Below are positions 36,295-44,440 of a stretch of DNA of 64,000 nucleotides, piece by piece. The DNA comes from Ruminococcaceae bacterium HV4-5-B5C. Lineage in GTDB: Bacteria > Bacillota > Clostridia > Oscillospirales > Acutalibacteraceae. Position numbers and translations under genes: made by a program. The notes below the pieces were generated by a model. That model was not told the origin of the DNA and did no database searches. It worked only from the letters and a program-made list of their open reading frames with translations. The stretch covers positions 186,001 through 250,000 of the forward strand of contig FXYJ02000002.1 in the NCBI GenBank assembly GCA_900184925.1, written 5' to 3'. Position 1 is the first letter of the stretch; every line of letters starts with the position of its first letter.

Positions 36295-36996
36295 ATGAAA
36301 ATTGGCATGATTGGAGGAATCGGACCGGAGTCCACAATAGATTATTATAAGCAATTGATAGAACTTTATCAGAAGAATATAAGCTCCTTAAATTACCCAG
36401 AGGTTATCATTAATAGTATCAATATGACCGCTATGCTTCAGTTGCAGTCAGATGAAAATTGGGATGGATTGACTGGCATGTTAACGGGTGCAGTCAATTC
36501 CCTTTACAGAGCTGGCGCGGATTTCGCATTTATTGCTTCAAATACTCCGCACATCGTTTTTAATAAGGTTAAACAGAAATCTCCAATTCCTCTCGTTAGC
36601 ATTGTTGAGGCTGCGAAAATAAAAGCTCAAAATTTGGGACTGAAAAAAATAGGCCTATTGGGAACCCTGTTTACAATGCAAAGTAACTTTTATCAGACCG
36701 AATTTGACAAAAGTGGAATTGTGCTTATAGTTCCAAATGAAGAAGAGCAACAGTATATACAGAATAAGCTGTTTTCGGAAATTGAACACGGTGTATTTCT
36801 TGAAAAAACACGAAATGGCCTTTTGAAAATTATACAAAGGCTGATAACCGACAAATCGATTGATGGCGTAATATTGGGATGTACGGAACTTCCCCTGATT
36901 TTAACCAGAAGCGAATATGGCATCCCTTTCTTGAATACAACGGAAATTCATGTACACCGCATTTTTGAAAAATATATGGAATTTATGCAAAAATAG
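36295..36996 (+). CDS. Aspartate/glutamate racemase family protein
   Basis: A 233-residue cofactor-independent racemase-fold protein (MKIGMIGGIGPESTIDYYKQL N-terminus; GCTELPLIL near residue 195 with the second catalytic Cys). Enzymes of this family use two cysteines to interconvert L- and D-amino acids. The first site reads IASNTPH, without the Cys that many racemases have before or within this motif, so one-base chemistry or another activity such as a lyase or hydantoin-like reaction is possible. The ATG at 36295 has AGAAAGGA 9 nt upstream. The gene stands alone between the two direct repeats. Confidence 0.75.
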   Translation: MKIGMIGGIGPESTIDYYKQLIELYQKNISSLNYPEVIINSINMTAMLQLQSDENWDGLTGMLTGAVNSLYRAGADFAFIASNTPHIVFNKVKQKSPIPLVSIVEAAKIKAQNLGLKKIGLLGTLFTMQSNFYQTEFDKSGIVLIVPNEEEQQYIQNKLFSEIEHGVFLEKTRNGLLKIIQRLITDKSIDGVILGCTELPLILTRSEYGIPFLNTTEIHVHRIFEKYMEFMQK

Positions 36997-37235
36997 AAAC
37001 AGTTTGATACAAATGTTCCCCTTGGCATTACATATTATGCCGGGAGAGATAAGATCGGGATTCTTGGTGAAAACTTTACGTCAGTTCTGCGAAAATCTGG
37101 CATAGTCGGTCTGTATGGGGTGAAGACAATTAATGCTAGCATTTTAAAAGTGCTGACAAGCAAATGAGTTTCGCATCTTGTTTACACTATTCGAAGGTTG
37201 TTAATTTCGACTTTTTTAGAAAGAGGTATTACGCA

Positions 37236-38102
37236 TTGGAACAGTCGGATATCGTTTTTTACAGAGATATTGAACAAAACTTTATCGCATTTGCAGAAAA
37301 CCGTGAGGATATACGGGCAGCATTTATTATTGGTTCCCGTTCTCGTAAAGATCATCCAGCCGATCAATGGTCTGATATGGATATTGTACTTTATACCACG
37401 AATTCAAGTTATTATCTTCAACAACAAGATTGGCTGGACAATATTGGTGCTGTTCTATGCTCTTGTGTCTGCCAAACTGCAGGCGGTGATCCGGAACGCC
37501 TGAACCTATTTCAAGGAGGGTGGCAAGTTGACTTTGTCATCCATTCTGTTGATACTTTGCGTAATATGGCGGAAACAAAGACAATTCCTAATAATTTTTT
37601 CAGAGGAGTTCGAGTCATTGTTGATAAAGACCATCTTGGAAAAGAGATTATGCCAACCCAGTTTCGACCACCTCAAACTTTATCTATATCCGAAACGGCC
37701 TATTTACAAGTAACAAATATGTTTTGGTTTGGATCATTATATATTGCAAAGCAATTGCTTCGCGGAGAATTATGGGTAGCAAAAATGCGCGAATATGATA
37801 TTAAAAGCTATCTATTACAAATGATTGAATGGCATGAAAAAATAGTGTTTGGCGACGAATATGATACATGGCATGCTGGACGTTTTATTTGTGAATGGGT
37901 CGATGAAGATATACAAGTTGCGCTTTCCAAATCCTTTGGTAGATATAATCAAATTGACAGTTGGAATGCATTACTTACTACTGTGGATCTTTTTCAAAAA
38001 CTATCAGAAGAAATCAGCCATAAAATGCAATATCCTCGCCCGGTAGCACTTGAAATGGAAGTTTCCGATTGGATAAAGTCGAAAACAGACATCGTCGAAT
38101 GA
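37236..38102 (+). CDS. ANT(6)-like aminoglycoside adenylyltransferase
   Basis: A 288-residue protein of the AadE/ANT(6) nucleotidyltransferase family, which adenylylates streptomycin in resistant Firmicutes. Seen: the active-site signature GSRSRKDHPADQWSDMDIV (GS-x11-14-D-x-D) from about residue 33, conserved FQGGWQVDFVI with the third Asp, and the C-terminal helical domain containing MIEWHEKIVFG. The TTG at 37236 is chosen over an ATG at 37164 because AAGAGG lies 9 nt upstream and it places the signature where the family has it. Divergence is too great to promise streptomycin as substrate. Confidence 0.75.
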   Translation: MEQSDIVFYRDIEQNFIAFAENREDIRAAFIIGSRSRKDHPADQWSDMDIVLYTTNSSYYLQQQDWLDNIGAVLCSCVCQTAGGDPERLNLFQGGWQVDFVIHSVDTLRNMAETKTIPNNFFRGVRVIVDKDHLGKEIMPTQFRPPQTLSISETAYLQVTNMFWFGSLYIAKQLLRGELWVAKMREYDIKSYLLQMIEWHEKIVFGDEYDTWHAGRFICEWVDEDIQVALSKSFGRYNQIDSWNALLTTVDLFQKLSEEISHKMQYPRPVALEMEVSDWIKSKTDIVE

Positions 38103-38513
38103 ACGCACTACATCGTTTTTTCTTTTTGAACTTAGGATAATTCCATAGCACGAAACCGCGGTCGCGTCCCACCGGTTATGGGAAAAGTATCCCAGTATAT
38201 CCGTAGCGTGGGCATTGAGACGGTTTCCTGCCGATGAGTTTTTGGATAAGCTATTTGGCAGAGAACTTCTTTTAACGGTGACCTATGCCGATATGCATGA
38301 TTTCTGCCGCAACGGCATTGAGTACATGTTTGCCGATAAGAGGATGAAGCGTCTGTACATACCACTTCCAAATGCGGCTTTCATAAGGTGGCAGATTATC
38401 CGGTTTTAATTGTCGTTATGGCCGAGTGATAAGAGACATGCATGAAGTTCTGAGATAAAAAATCAGAAAACCGCAATAACCTGCGGATTCTCGATAAGGA
38501 GGGCGCAGAAAAT
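38103..38513. other. Gene debris between the nucleotidyltransferase and hydrolase
   Basis: 411 bp without an intact gene. After the second direct repeat there is a decayed frame reading ETVS, a break, then EFLDKLFG and ELLLTVTYADMHDFCRNGIEYMFADKRMK; the family is not recognised. The last 60 bp are non-coding and lead to the hydrolase ribosome binding site. Confidence 0.45.
38135..38198. repeat. Direct repeat, copy 2 of 2
   Basis: Second copy of the 64-bp repeat at 35937-36001, in the same orientation, starting right after the nucleotidyltransferase gene. Confidence 0.75.
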
Positions 38514-39338
38514 ATGGATTGCTTGGTACGGAATATAAAAATCAATTATGTGACCTACGGTGATGGTGTTCCCGTTTTAATGATCCATGGATGGGGCCCG
38601 GATCATAGATTGATGAAAGGGTGCATGGAACCTGTTTTCAAAACAATGGACACTCCGTGGAAACGGATATATTTTGATTTGCCCGGAATGGGAAAAACAA
38701 AAGGAAAACCATGGATTACAGGTCCCGATCAAATGCTGGATTTGATTTTAGAATTTATTGACGCAATTATCCCGAACCGGCATTTCGTTCTTGCAGGAGA
38801 ATCCTATGGAGGATATCTTGCAAGGGGAATAATCAGTAAGCGCCATTCGGACGTGAAGGGCCTGCTTTTGATTTGTCCAGCAACATCCGACAGAAAAAGA
38901 CCCCGATTCCAGGTACTTGAACAGGACGATGCACTTTTGAGCAGCCTTATCGACGAGGACAGGTCTTATTTCGAAAGTGACGGAATAAACGTCATACGAA
39001 ATAGGCGCGTATGGGAGAGATATCGGAAGGAAGTCCTTCCAGGTCTAAAAGCTGCTGATTACCCATTCTTGGAAAACTATTTAAACCAGCAACCCTCTTT
39101 CAGCTTTGATGTGGACTCTCTTGAAAAGCCATATACAAAACCTACACTTCTGTTGGCAGGAAGGCAGGACTCTGTTGTAGGTTACAATGGCTTATGGAAA
39201 ATAGTCGAATCATATCCCAGAGCTTCATTTGTCTTGCTTGATAAAGCGGGCCACGCATTGCAAATCGAACAGGACGTTTTATTTACAGCGACCGTCAAAG
39301 AGTGGCTAAACAGAGTTGCAGCTGAAATCATGGATTAG
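38514..39338 (+). CDS. Alpha/beta-hydrolase
   Basis: A 274-residue serine hydrolase with a complete triad: Ser97 in GESYGG, Asp219 in GRQDSVVG and His247 in GHALQIEQ; the oxyanion motif HGWGPDH is near residue 25. A cap region of about 70 residues lies between strands 6 and 7. There is no signal peptide, so it is cytoplasmic. The family covers esterases, haloperoxidase-like enzymes and proline iminopeptidases; the substrate cannot be read from sequence. The ATG follows AAGGAGG. It is a single gene, upstream of and unrelated to the riboflavin operon. Confidence 0.85.
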   Translation: MDCLVRNIKINYVTYGDGVPVLMIHGWGPDHRLMKGCMEPVFKTMDTPWKRIYFDLPGMGKTKGKPWITGPDQMLDLILEFIDAIIPNRHFVLAGESYGGYLARGIISKRHSDVKGLLLICPATSDRKRPRFQVLEQDDALLSSLIDEDRSYFESDGINVIRNRRVWERYRKEVLPGLKAADYPFLENYLNQQPSFSFDVDSLEKPYTKPTLLLAGRQDSVVGYNGLWKIVESYPRASFVLLDKAGHALQIEQDVLFTATVKEWLNRVAAEIMD

Positions 39339-39473
39339 AGTTACTTGGACTCTACGGTAGTCTGCAATAATATTAACGCTCATTGATAAAATAGCTGCTG
39401 ATGTCTTCACCAGCATACTTTAAAGACATAGTATCATCATGGTAGGTATTTATTTGATCTGAATAAAATAATA

Positions 39474-39501
39474 TTGATTTTTTTATCAACCGGGGTATAA
39501 T
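39474..39501 (+). promoter_or_regulatory. Promoter of the riboflavin operon
   Basis: TTGATT (39474-39479), a 16-bp spacer and TATAAT (39496-39501), about 30 bp ahead of the FMN riboswitch. Confidence 0.75.
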
Positions 39502-39530
39502 TATTTTAGACAACTGAATATTTTAAAATG

Positions 39531-39661
39531 TCTTCAGGGCAGGGTGAAATTCCCGATCGGCGGTATAGTCCGCGAGCGCGTAAGCGCAGGGCTTGACATT
39601 GTGTTCAAGTCAGGATTTGGTGAAACTCCAAAACCGACAGTAAAGTCTGGATAGAAGAAGA
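39531..39661 (+). promoter_or_regulatory. FMN riboswitch (RFN element)
   Basis: Classic RFN aptamer. It opens with TCTTCAGGGCAGGGTGAAAT, then TTCCCGATCGGCGGTA, contains the conserved GGATTTGGTGAAACTCC and AAAACCGACAGTAAAGTC blocks, and closes with GAAGAAGA pairing to the first bases. The variable arm holds AGCGCGTAAGCGC and a CTTGAC/GTTCAAG stem. A strong terminator follows 113 nt later, so FMN binding should end transcription before ribD. The aptamer sequence is intact. Confidence 0.97.
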
Positions 39662-39774
39662 TGTGTTGAAATTATATGTAGTGTCGAAGTAATGTTCGGC
39701 AGTGCTTTATGATACCGTCAGAGCCGGTTTCTCCTTGCCTGATGGTTTTAAGGGCATTCCAATACACCTGAATT

Positions 39775-39822
39775 TTAACACCTGAAAGACATTTCCAATG
39801 TTTTCAGGTGTTAATTTTTTTA
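39775..39822 (+). terminator. Riboswitch-controlled terminator
   Basis: Perfect 13-bp stem (TTAACACCTGAAA with TTTCAGGTGTTAA), 14-nt loop, followed by TTTTTTTATTTT. This is the expression platform of the FMN riboswitch and lies 19 bp before ribD. Confidence 0.9.
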
Positions 39823-39840
39823 TTTTAGGTGGTGTTGCGA

Positions 39841-40944
39841 TTGTCTGACGAAACTTACATGAAGATGGCGCTGGAATGCGCACAAAAAGGTTGCGGCTGG
39901 GTCAATCCGAATCCGATGGTCGGAGCCGTTGTCGTGAAGGATGGCCGTGTGATAGGCATGGGCTATCATCAGCGGTACGGAGAATTGCATGCGGAACGGA
40001 ACGCACTGGCCGCCTGCACGGAATCGCCTCAGAATGCGACAATGTATGTGACCTTGGAACCGTGCTGCCATTACGGAAAGACACCGCCGTGTACGGAAGC
40101 TATTCTGAAAAGCGGCGTTCGTCGCGTAGTGGTCGGCACGGTCGATCCGAATCCGCTGGTTGCCGGAAAAGGAATTCAGGTTTTACGCCAGCACGGGATT
40201 GAAGTCACGGAAGGTGTATTACGCGAAGCCTGTGACGCGCTAAATGTGGTGTTCTTCCACTTCATCCAGACCCGGATGCCCTATGTCTTGATGAAGTATG
40301 CGATGACGATGGACGGGAAAATTGCCACACGTTCCGGCCAATCAAAGTGGATTACGGGTGAAACCTCCCGCAGGCACGTACAGGAGGACAGACATCGGTA
40401 TTCCGGTATCATGGTGGGCATCGGCACGATTCTCGCGGACGACCCGCTTTTGACATGCCGTCTGCCTGACGGCAGAAATCCAGTTCGCATTGTCTGCGAT
40501 TCTCGGTTGCGGACGCCCTTGAGCGCACGGGTTGTGCAAACGGTAGGAAAGGCTGCAACTATTCTTGCCACCTGCTTGCAGGACGAGGCACTTGCGCGTC
40601 CCTACCGTGATGCTGGGTGCGATGTGCTGACCCTCCCGTCAAAAGATGGGCACGTGGATTTGCGTAAGCTCATGACCGCATTGGGGAAAAAGGAAATCGA
40701 CAGCGTTTTGCTGGAAGGCGGAAGTGTGCTGAATTGGTCGGCATTGCAAAGCGGGGTCGTCAACAAGGTACAGGCATACGTCGCTCCGAAGCTGTTTGGC
40801 GGAGCTGATGCAAAATCTCCGGTAGGAGGAATCGGCGTGGAAGACCCGAAGAAGGCTTTCCGGCTTGCCCCGCCGCAGGTGACGCGGCTGGGAGAAGATA
40901 TTTTGCTGGAAAGCGAGGTACTCACATGTTCACAGGAATCATAG
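39841..40944 (+). CDS. ribD: Bifunctional riboflavin deaminase/reductase
   Basis: RibD makes 5-amino-6-ribitylamino-uracil phosphate from the GTP cyclohydrolase II product: zinc deaminase (residues about 1-145) then NADPH reductase (about 146-367). Seen: zinc site HAERNAL (His and Glu) and PCCHYGKTPPC (two Cys); NPMVGAVVV; reductase motif SGQSKWITGETSRRHV; and GIGTILADDPLLTCR. The TTG at 39841 is preferred because AGGTGG lies 8 nt upstream and the protein then begins SDETYMKMALE, as in relatives. The 367-residue length is normal. First gene of the operon, under FMN riboswitch control; overlaps ribE by 19 bp. Confidence 0.96.
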   Translation: MSDETYMKMALECAQKGCGWVNPNPMVGAVVVKDGRVIGMGYHQRYGELHAERNALAACTESPQNATMYVTLEPCCHYGKTPPCTEAILKSGVRRVVVGTVDPNPLVAGKGIQVLRQHGIEVTEGVLREACDALNVVFFHFIQTRMPYVLMKYAMTMDGKIATRSGQSKWITGETSRRHVQEDRHRYSGIMVGIGTILADDPLLTCRLPDGRNPVRIVCDSRLRTPLSARVVQTVGKAATILATCLQDEALARPYRDAGCDVLTLPSKDGHVDLRKLMTALGKKEIDSVLLEGGSVLNWSALQSGVVNKVQAYVAPKLFGGADAKSPVGGIGVEDPKKAFRLAPPQVTRLGEDILLESEVLTCSQES

Positions 40945-41564
40945 AGAAAACAGGGATCATCCGCTCAATCCAAAAGAGCGGGCATTCCGCAGTCCTGACC
41001 ATCGGCGCGTCGGCAGTTCTGGACGGTTTGAGGTTGGGCGACAGTATCGCGGTCAACGGCGTTTGCCTAACGGTCGTTTTCCTGTCGGAGGATTCTTTTT
41101 CCGCCGATGTAATGCACGAAACTGTCGAACGCTCCAACCTCTGGAAGCTGAACGTCGGCAGCACGGTCAATTTGGAACGCGCCATGCCGCTGAACGGACG
41201 GTTCGGAGGGCATATCGTCGCGGGGCATATTGATGGAACCGGTGTAATCAGTAAAGTGCGGAAAGATGAAAACGCGATCTGGTTTACCGTCCGGACTTCC
41301 CCCGGCATTTTGCGGTATGTGATCGACAAAGGGTCCATAGCCATTGACGGTATCAGCCTGACCATCGCGGGCGTGACAGAAATTGATTTCAGCGTGTCCG
41401 TCATTCCGCACACGGCTCAAAACACCACGCTTGGGGAAAAGCGCGTCGGGGACACGATAAATCTGGAAAACGATTGCATCGGAAAATATGTGGAAAAGCT
41501 GCTCCGCACGCCGGGAGGACAGAGCGGCATCTCAAAGGAATTTCTCGCCCGGTACGGATTTTAG
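40926..41564 (+). CDS. ribE: Riboflavin synthase alpha chain
   Basis: Dismutates two 6,7-dimethyl-8-ribityllumazine molecules into riboflavin. At 212 residues it has the expected two tandem lumazine-binding beta-barrels. Seen: [10 protein letters not shown] start, VNGVCLTVV with the active-site Cys, [14 protein letters not shown] in the first half, and the matching GISLTIAGV / [13 protein letters not shown] in the second. The ATG overlaps the end of ribD and has GAGGT upstream. A strong GGAGGG site follows for ribBA. Trimeric, cytoplasmic. Confidence 0.97.
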   Translation: MFTGIIEKTGIIRSIQKSGHSAVLTIGASAVLDGLRLGDSIAVNGVCLTVVFLSEDSFSADVMHETVERSNLWKLNVGSTVNLERAMPLNGRFGGHIVAGHIDGTGVISKVRKDENAIWFTVRTSPGILRYVIDKGSIAIDGISLTIAGVTEIDFSVSVIPHTAQNTTLGEKRVGDTINLENDCIGKYVEKLLRTPGGQSGISKEFLARYGF

Positions 41565-41575
41565 GAGGGATCGGT

Positions 41576-42775
41576 ATGTTTCATTTCAATACCATAGAAG
41601 AAGCCATTGACGATTTGCGTCAAGGAAAAATAATCTTGGTGACGGACGATAAAAATCGGGAAAACGAGGGCGATTTGATCTGCGCCTCTGAATTTGCCAC
41701 AACGGAAAACGTCAATTTCATGGCGGTGCACGGTAAAGGCTTAATCTGTATGCCCATGAGCGTGAAACTTTGCAAAAAGCTCCAGTTCCCTCAGATGGTT
41801 TCTGACAGCACCGACAATCACGAAACGGCGTTCACGGTTTCCGTCGATCATATCGGCACCACAACGGGCATTTCCGCCGAAGAACGGGGCATCACGGCCC
41901 GCGCCTGTGTAAGCGACGGCGAAAAACCAGAAGATTTCCGCCGCCCCGGTCATATGTTTCCGCTGATGGCGAAACCGAACGGGGTTCTAGAACGGGGTGG
42001 GCATACGGAGGCCACCGTGGATCTGTTGCGGCTCGCCGGACTGAAAGAATGCGGACTGTGCTGTGAAATCATGAGTGCAGATGGCAGAATGATGCGGACA
42101 CCGGAACTGATTCAGCTTGCCAATCAATGGGGGCTGACCTTTATCACGATTAAGGATTTGCAGGATTACCGAAAAAAGCACGACAAGCTGGTCGAGTGCG
42201 TAGCCGTTGCAAAGATGCCCACTCGGTATGGAAATTTCACTGCATATGGATATGTCAACAAGCTCAACGGGGAGCATCATGTCGCGTTGGTCAAGGGAGA
42301 AATCGGGAATGGACAGAACCTGCTGTGCCGCGTACATTCCGAATGTCTAACCGGGGACGCGTTCGGCTCCCTCCGCTGCGACTGCGGGCAGCAGTTCGCA
42401 TCTGCCATGACGCAGATTGAACGGGAGGGACGTGGTATTCTTCTCTACATGCGGCAGGAAGGACGGGGCATCGGACTGATCAATAAGCTCCGGGCCTATG
42501 AATTGCAGGATCAGGGGATGGACACGCTGGAAGCAAACGAGGCGCTTGGCTTTGCGGGCGATCTGCGGGAATACTTCATCGGCGCGCAAATTCTTCGGGA
42601 TTTGGGGGCCAAAACGCTCCGGCTCCTGACCAATAATCCCGACAAGGTGTACCAGCTTGCCGATTACGGTATGGAAATTGTAGAGCGGGTCCCCATACAG
42701 ATGGACGCCACCCCCTACGACTTGTTTTACCTGAAAACGAAACAGTCCCGTATGGGACATATCCTCAATTATTGA
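41576..42775 (+). CDS. ribBA: Bifunctional DHBP synthase/GTP cyclohydrolase II
   Basis: Makes both riboflavin precursors: 3,4-dihydroxy-2-butanone 4-phosphate from ribulose 5-phosphate (residues about 1-200) and the pyrimidine from GTP (about 201-399). Seen: [11 protein letters not shown] metal and substrate loop, GRPGHM-type [15 protein letters not shown]; in the second half, [20 protein letters not shown] with the three zinc cysteines, [10 protein letters not shown] and [10 protein letters not shown]. The start ATG at 41576 lies 11 bp after ribE and follows TAGGAGGG. 399 residues is normal. The stop overlaps a TTG used in one reading of the ribH start. Confidence 0.97.
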   Translation: MFHFNTIEEAIDDLRQGKIILVTDDKNRENEGDLICASEFATTENVNFMAVHGKGLICMPMSVKLCKKLQFPQMVSDSTDNHETAFTVSVDHIGTTTGISAEERGITARACVSDGEKPEDFRRPGHMFPLMAKPNGVLERGGHTEATVDLLRLAGLKECGLCCEIMSADGRMMRTPELIQLANQWGLTFITIKDLQDYRKKHDKLVECVAVAKMPTRYGNFTAYGYVNKLNGEHHVALVKGEIGNGQNLLCRVHSECLTGDAFGSLRCDCGQQFASAMTQIEREGRGILLYMRQEGRGIGLINKLRAYELQDQGMDTLEANEALGFAGDLREYFIGAQILRDLGAKTLRLLTNNPDKVYQLADYGMEIVERVPIQMDATPYDLFYLKTKQSRMGHILNY

Positions 42776-42789
42776 AAGGGGCCCTTATA

Positions 42790-43257
42790 ATAAATATTTT
42801 TGAAGGAAAACTGGTATCCAGAGAAATCCGGGTTGGTATTGTTGCCGCCCGCTTTAACGAATTTATTACCTCGAAGCTGCTGTCCGGCGCGCTGGACGGC
42901 TTGAAGCGTCACGACGTATCGGAGGACAGCATTGATGTGGCATGGGTTCCTGGTGCGTTTGAAATTCCGTTAATAGCGTCGAAGATGGCGAAAAGCGGAA
43001 AATACGATGCTGTGATCTGCCTCGGCGCTGTGATCCGCGGAAGCACCAGCCATTACGACTATGTTTGCAATGAAGTGTCAAAGGGTATCGCACAAACGGC
43101 GCTTGCCAGTGGAGTTCCGGTCATGTTCGGCGTACTTACGACGGAGAATATTGAGCAAGCTATTGAACGTGCCGGAACCAAGGCAGGCAACAAAGGCTTT
43201 GACTGTGCGGAAGGCGCGATAGAAATGGTCAATTTGATTCATACTATAGAAAAATGA
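42790..43257 (+). CDS. ribH: Lumazine synthase, apparent ATA start
   Basis: Condenses the RibD product (dephosphorylated) with dihydroxybutanone phosphate to lumazine; forms a 60-mer with RibE in Bacilli. Seen: [55 protein letters not shown] with the active-site His, and [20 protein letters not shown]. Bacillus RibH begins M-N-I at the codon that here is ATA (42790), with GAAAGGGG 9 nt upstream, so an AUA start is likely. The alternative is the TTG at 42772 that overlaps the ribBA stop (TTGA) but has no ribosome binding site. The length is then 155 residues. Confidence 0.93.
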   Translation: MNIFEGKLVSREIRVGIVAARFNEFITSKLLSGALDGLKRHDVSEDSIDVAWVPGAFEIPLIASKMAKSGKYDAVICLGAVIRGSTSHYDYVCNEVSKGIAQTALASGVPVMFGVLTTENIEQAIERAGTKAGNKGFDCAEGAIEMVNLIHTIEK

Positions 43258-43376
43258 TTTTAAACAAATTCGCAGAGACTTTTATAAAATCTCGTGAAAT
43301 AGACAGGCACGAAGTCTTAAAAAACGATTATTGGGAGTGCGATAAAATCCAACTGCAAAAGTATCTCATCGAATAA
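43254..43376 (+). CDS. Small overlapping ORF at the end of the riboflavin operon
   Basis: A 40-residue reading frame whose ATG overlaps the ribH stop (ATGA) and which ends 17 bp before the operon terminator. The peptide is amphipathic and charged ([21 protein letters not shown] ... [14 protein letters not shown] is its character), with no membrane segment. I recognise no family. The stop-start overlap and the fit within the transcript are the reasons to list it. It may equally be the worn end of a former gene. Confidence 0.45.
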   Translation: MILNKFAETFIKSREIDRHEVLKNDYWECDKIQLQKYLIE

Positions 43377-43392
43377 TGGCATTTTCTGGGCG

Positions 43393-43422
43393 GCCCCGTC
43401 TTTTGGACGGGGCTGTTTTCTT
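43393..43422 (+). terminator. Riboflavin operon terminator
   Basis: GCCCCGTC-TTTTG-GACGGGGC stem followed by TGTTTTCTTT. Confidence 0.85.
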
Positions 43423-43676
43423 TCCGAATTTATGAACGGAGTTTTTTGACGGATAAGCAGTTACAGGCGTTGCTCTATCAGTAACGGAGCAACAACACTT
43501 ACTTTTAGTGGTTCGCTTTATATGTATACAATAATTGGATAAGGACGTAAAAGTGGTTTTGAGTAACGTAGGTAAGATAAAAAAACTGAATTCATGAGAA
43601 ATACATTCTTGACACAAAAATCCCCCTGAAACCGACCGCTTGGTATAATATTATCCTATCATGTTTCTTGATGCTT

Positions 43677-44027
43677 ATGAAAGACACAAGAGATCATATT
43701 ATTGATGTTTTATTCGGGCTTTTTCTGCAAAAGAGTTTTAAAGAAGTTACTATGAAAGAAATCGTCGAAAAGACAGGACTTTCAAAGGGTGCATTTTATC
43801 ACTATTTTGACAGTAAGGAGCAGATATACCTTGAAATAATCAATCAGGCTTTTTCGTCACTAATCTACGTCGATTACAGCAGGTTCAGCCAAACTTCATT
43901 ATATAATTTCTATCATGATTATATTGATTATCTGAACCGTATTTATGAATCATTTATAAGCTCAAGCAGTGGGGATTCCTTTGATTTAAATTATTACTCC
44001 CTTATTTTTGATGCGTTAAGACTGTAG
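43677..44027 (+). pseudogene. TetR-like regulator, truncated after the DNA-binding domain
   Basis: 116 residues; a normal TetR has about 190. The HTH domain is complete (DHIIDVLFGLFLQKSFKEVTMKEIVEKTGLSKGAFYHYFDSKEQIYLEII), but the ligand domain stops after four short helices at LIFDALRL. The stop sits directly on the terminator hairpin at 44028, and the DNA beyond matches the leader element at 46855, so the C-terminus was lost when that segment joined. No clear ribosome binding site. A short dominant-negative repressor is possible but decay is likelier. Confidence 0.65.
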
Positions 44028-44057
44028 AGAGGTCAGAGCCTGTGTGCTCTGGCCTCT
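44028..44057 (+). terminator. Terminator, likely relative of the one at 46681
   Basis: 12-bp stem AGAGGTCAGAGC with GCTCTGGCCTCT (one G-U) and loop CTGTGT, then TTATGTTTT. Loop and stem resemble the terminator of the c-di-GMP riboswitch 2.6 kb further on. Confidence 0.6.
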
Positions 44058-44127
44058 TTATGTTTTGAAAAATAATGTCGACATTTTCATTTCATAAAAA
44101 TGGAATAATGGCGGTTGGTACTGGAAA

Positions 44128-44240
44128 GGAAGGCCTTTTATGTACCAGAAACCGTTTCTTTCCGCATGGGAGTAATCGTTACCACGACGTAACGGTTTAG
44201 TTTAGCTGATAGCCTAATCTTTTTTAATTCAAAAATAATA
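44128..44240 (+). repeat. Leader element, copy 1
   Basis: About 110 bp similar to 46855-46978: ribosome binding site, ATGTACC..., a CGTTAC/GTAACG hairpin whose loop differs between copies, GGTTTAG(C/T)TTAGCTGA(C/T)AGCCTAATC and a T-run. In this copy the short frame (44140-44175) ends after 11 codons. Confidence 0.7.
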
Positions 44241-44376
44241 AAAAGCAGCCCATCAACTGGTCACAAACCCGATTCGAGGGTCCTTCTCTCTTTTGCTTCG
44301 GACAATAACCATCTGCAAAATTCAGCTTAGACAGTAATACTAGCTGCAGAATGGCTACTTCAGTCTCCGAATTTTC

Positions 44377-44405
44377 TTGACAAAACAGCCGTGATATGAT
44401 AGCAT
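44377..44405 (+). promoter_or_regulatory. Promoter of the tetR gene
   Basis: Perfect TTGACA (44377-44382), 17-bp spacer, TAGCAT (44400-44405) as the -10, which runs into the operator at 44403-44418. A TATGAT at 44395 would give only 12 bp of spacing. Confidence 0.5.
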
Positions 44406-44418
44406 AACATCTGTTATG
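44403..44418. promoter_or_regulatory. TetR operator, site 1
   Basis: Perfect inverted repeat CATAAC-ATCT-GTTATG placed between promoter and tetR. The same half-sites and spacing recur at 45123. Confidence 0.8.
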
Positions 44419-44440
44419 TTGGATAAGAGGGGACGATAAA

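Noticed and set aside
43609..43649. TTGACA and TATAAT before the truncated tetR as a promoter
   Set aside because: The spacing is 29 bp, far from 16-18, so the two boxes cannot form one promoter.
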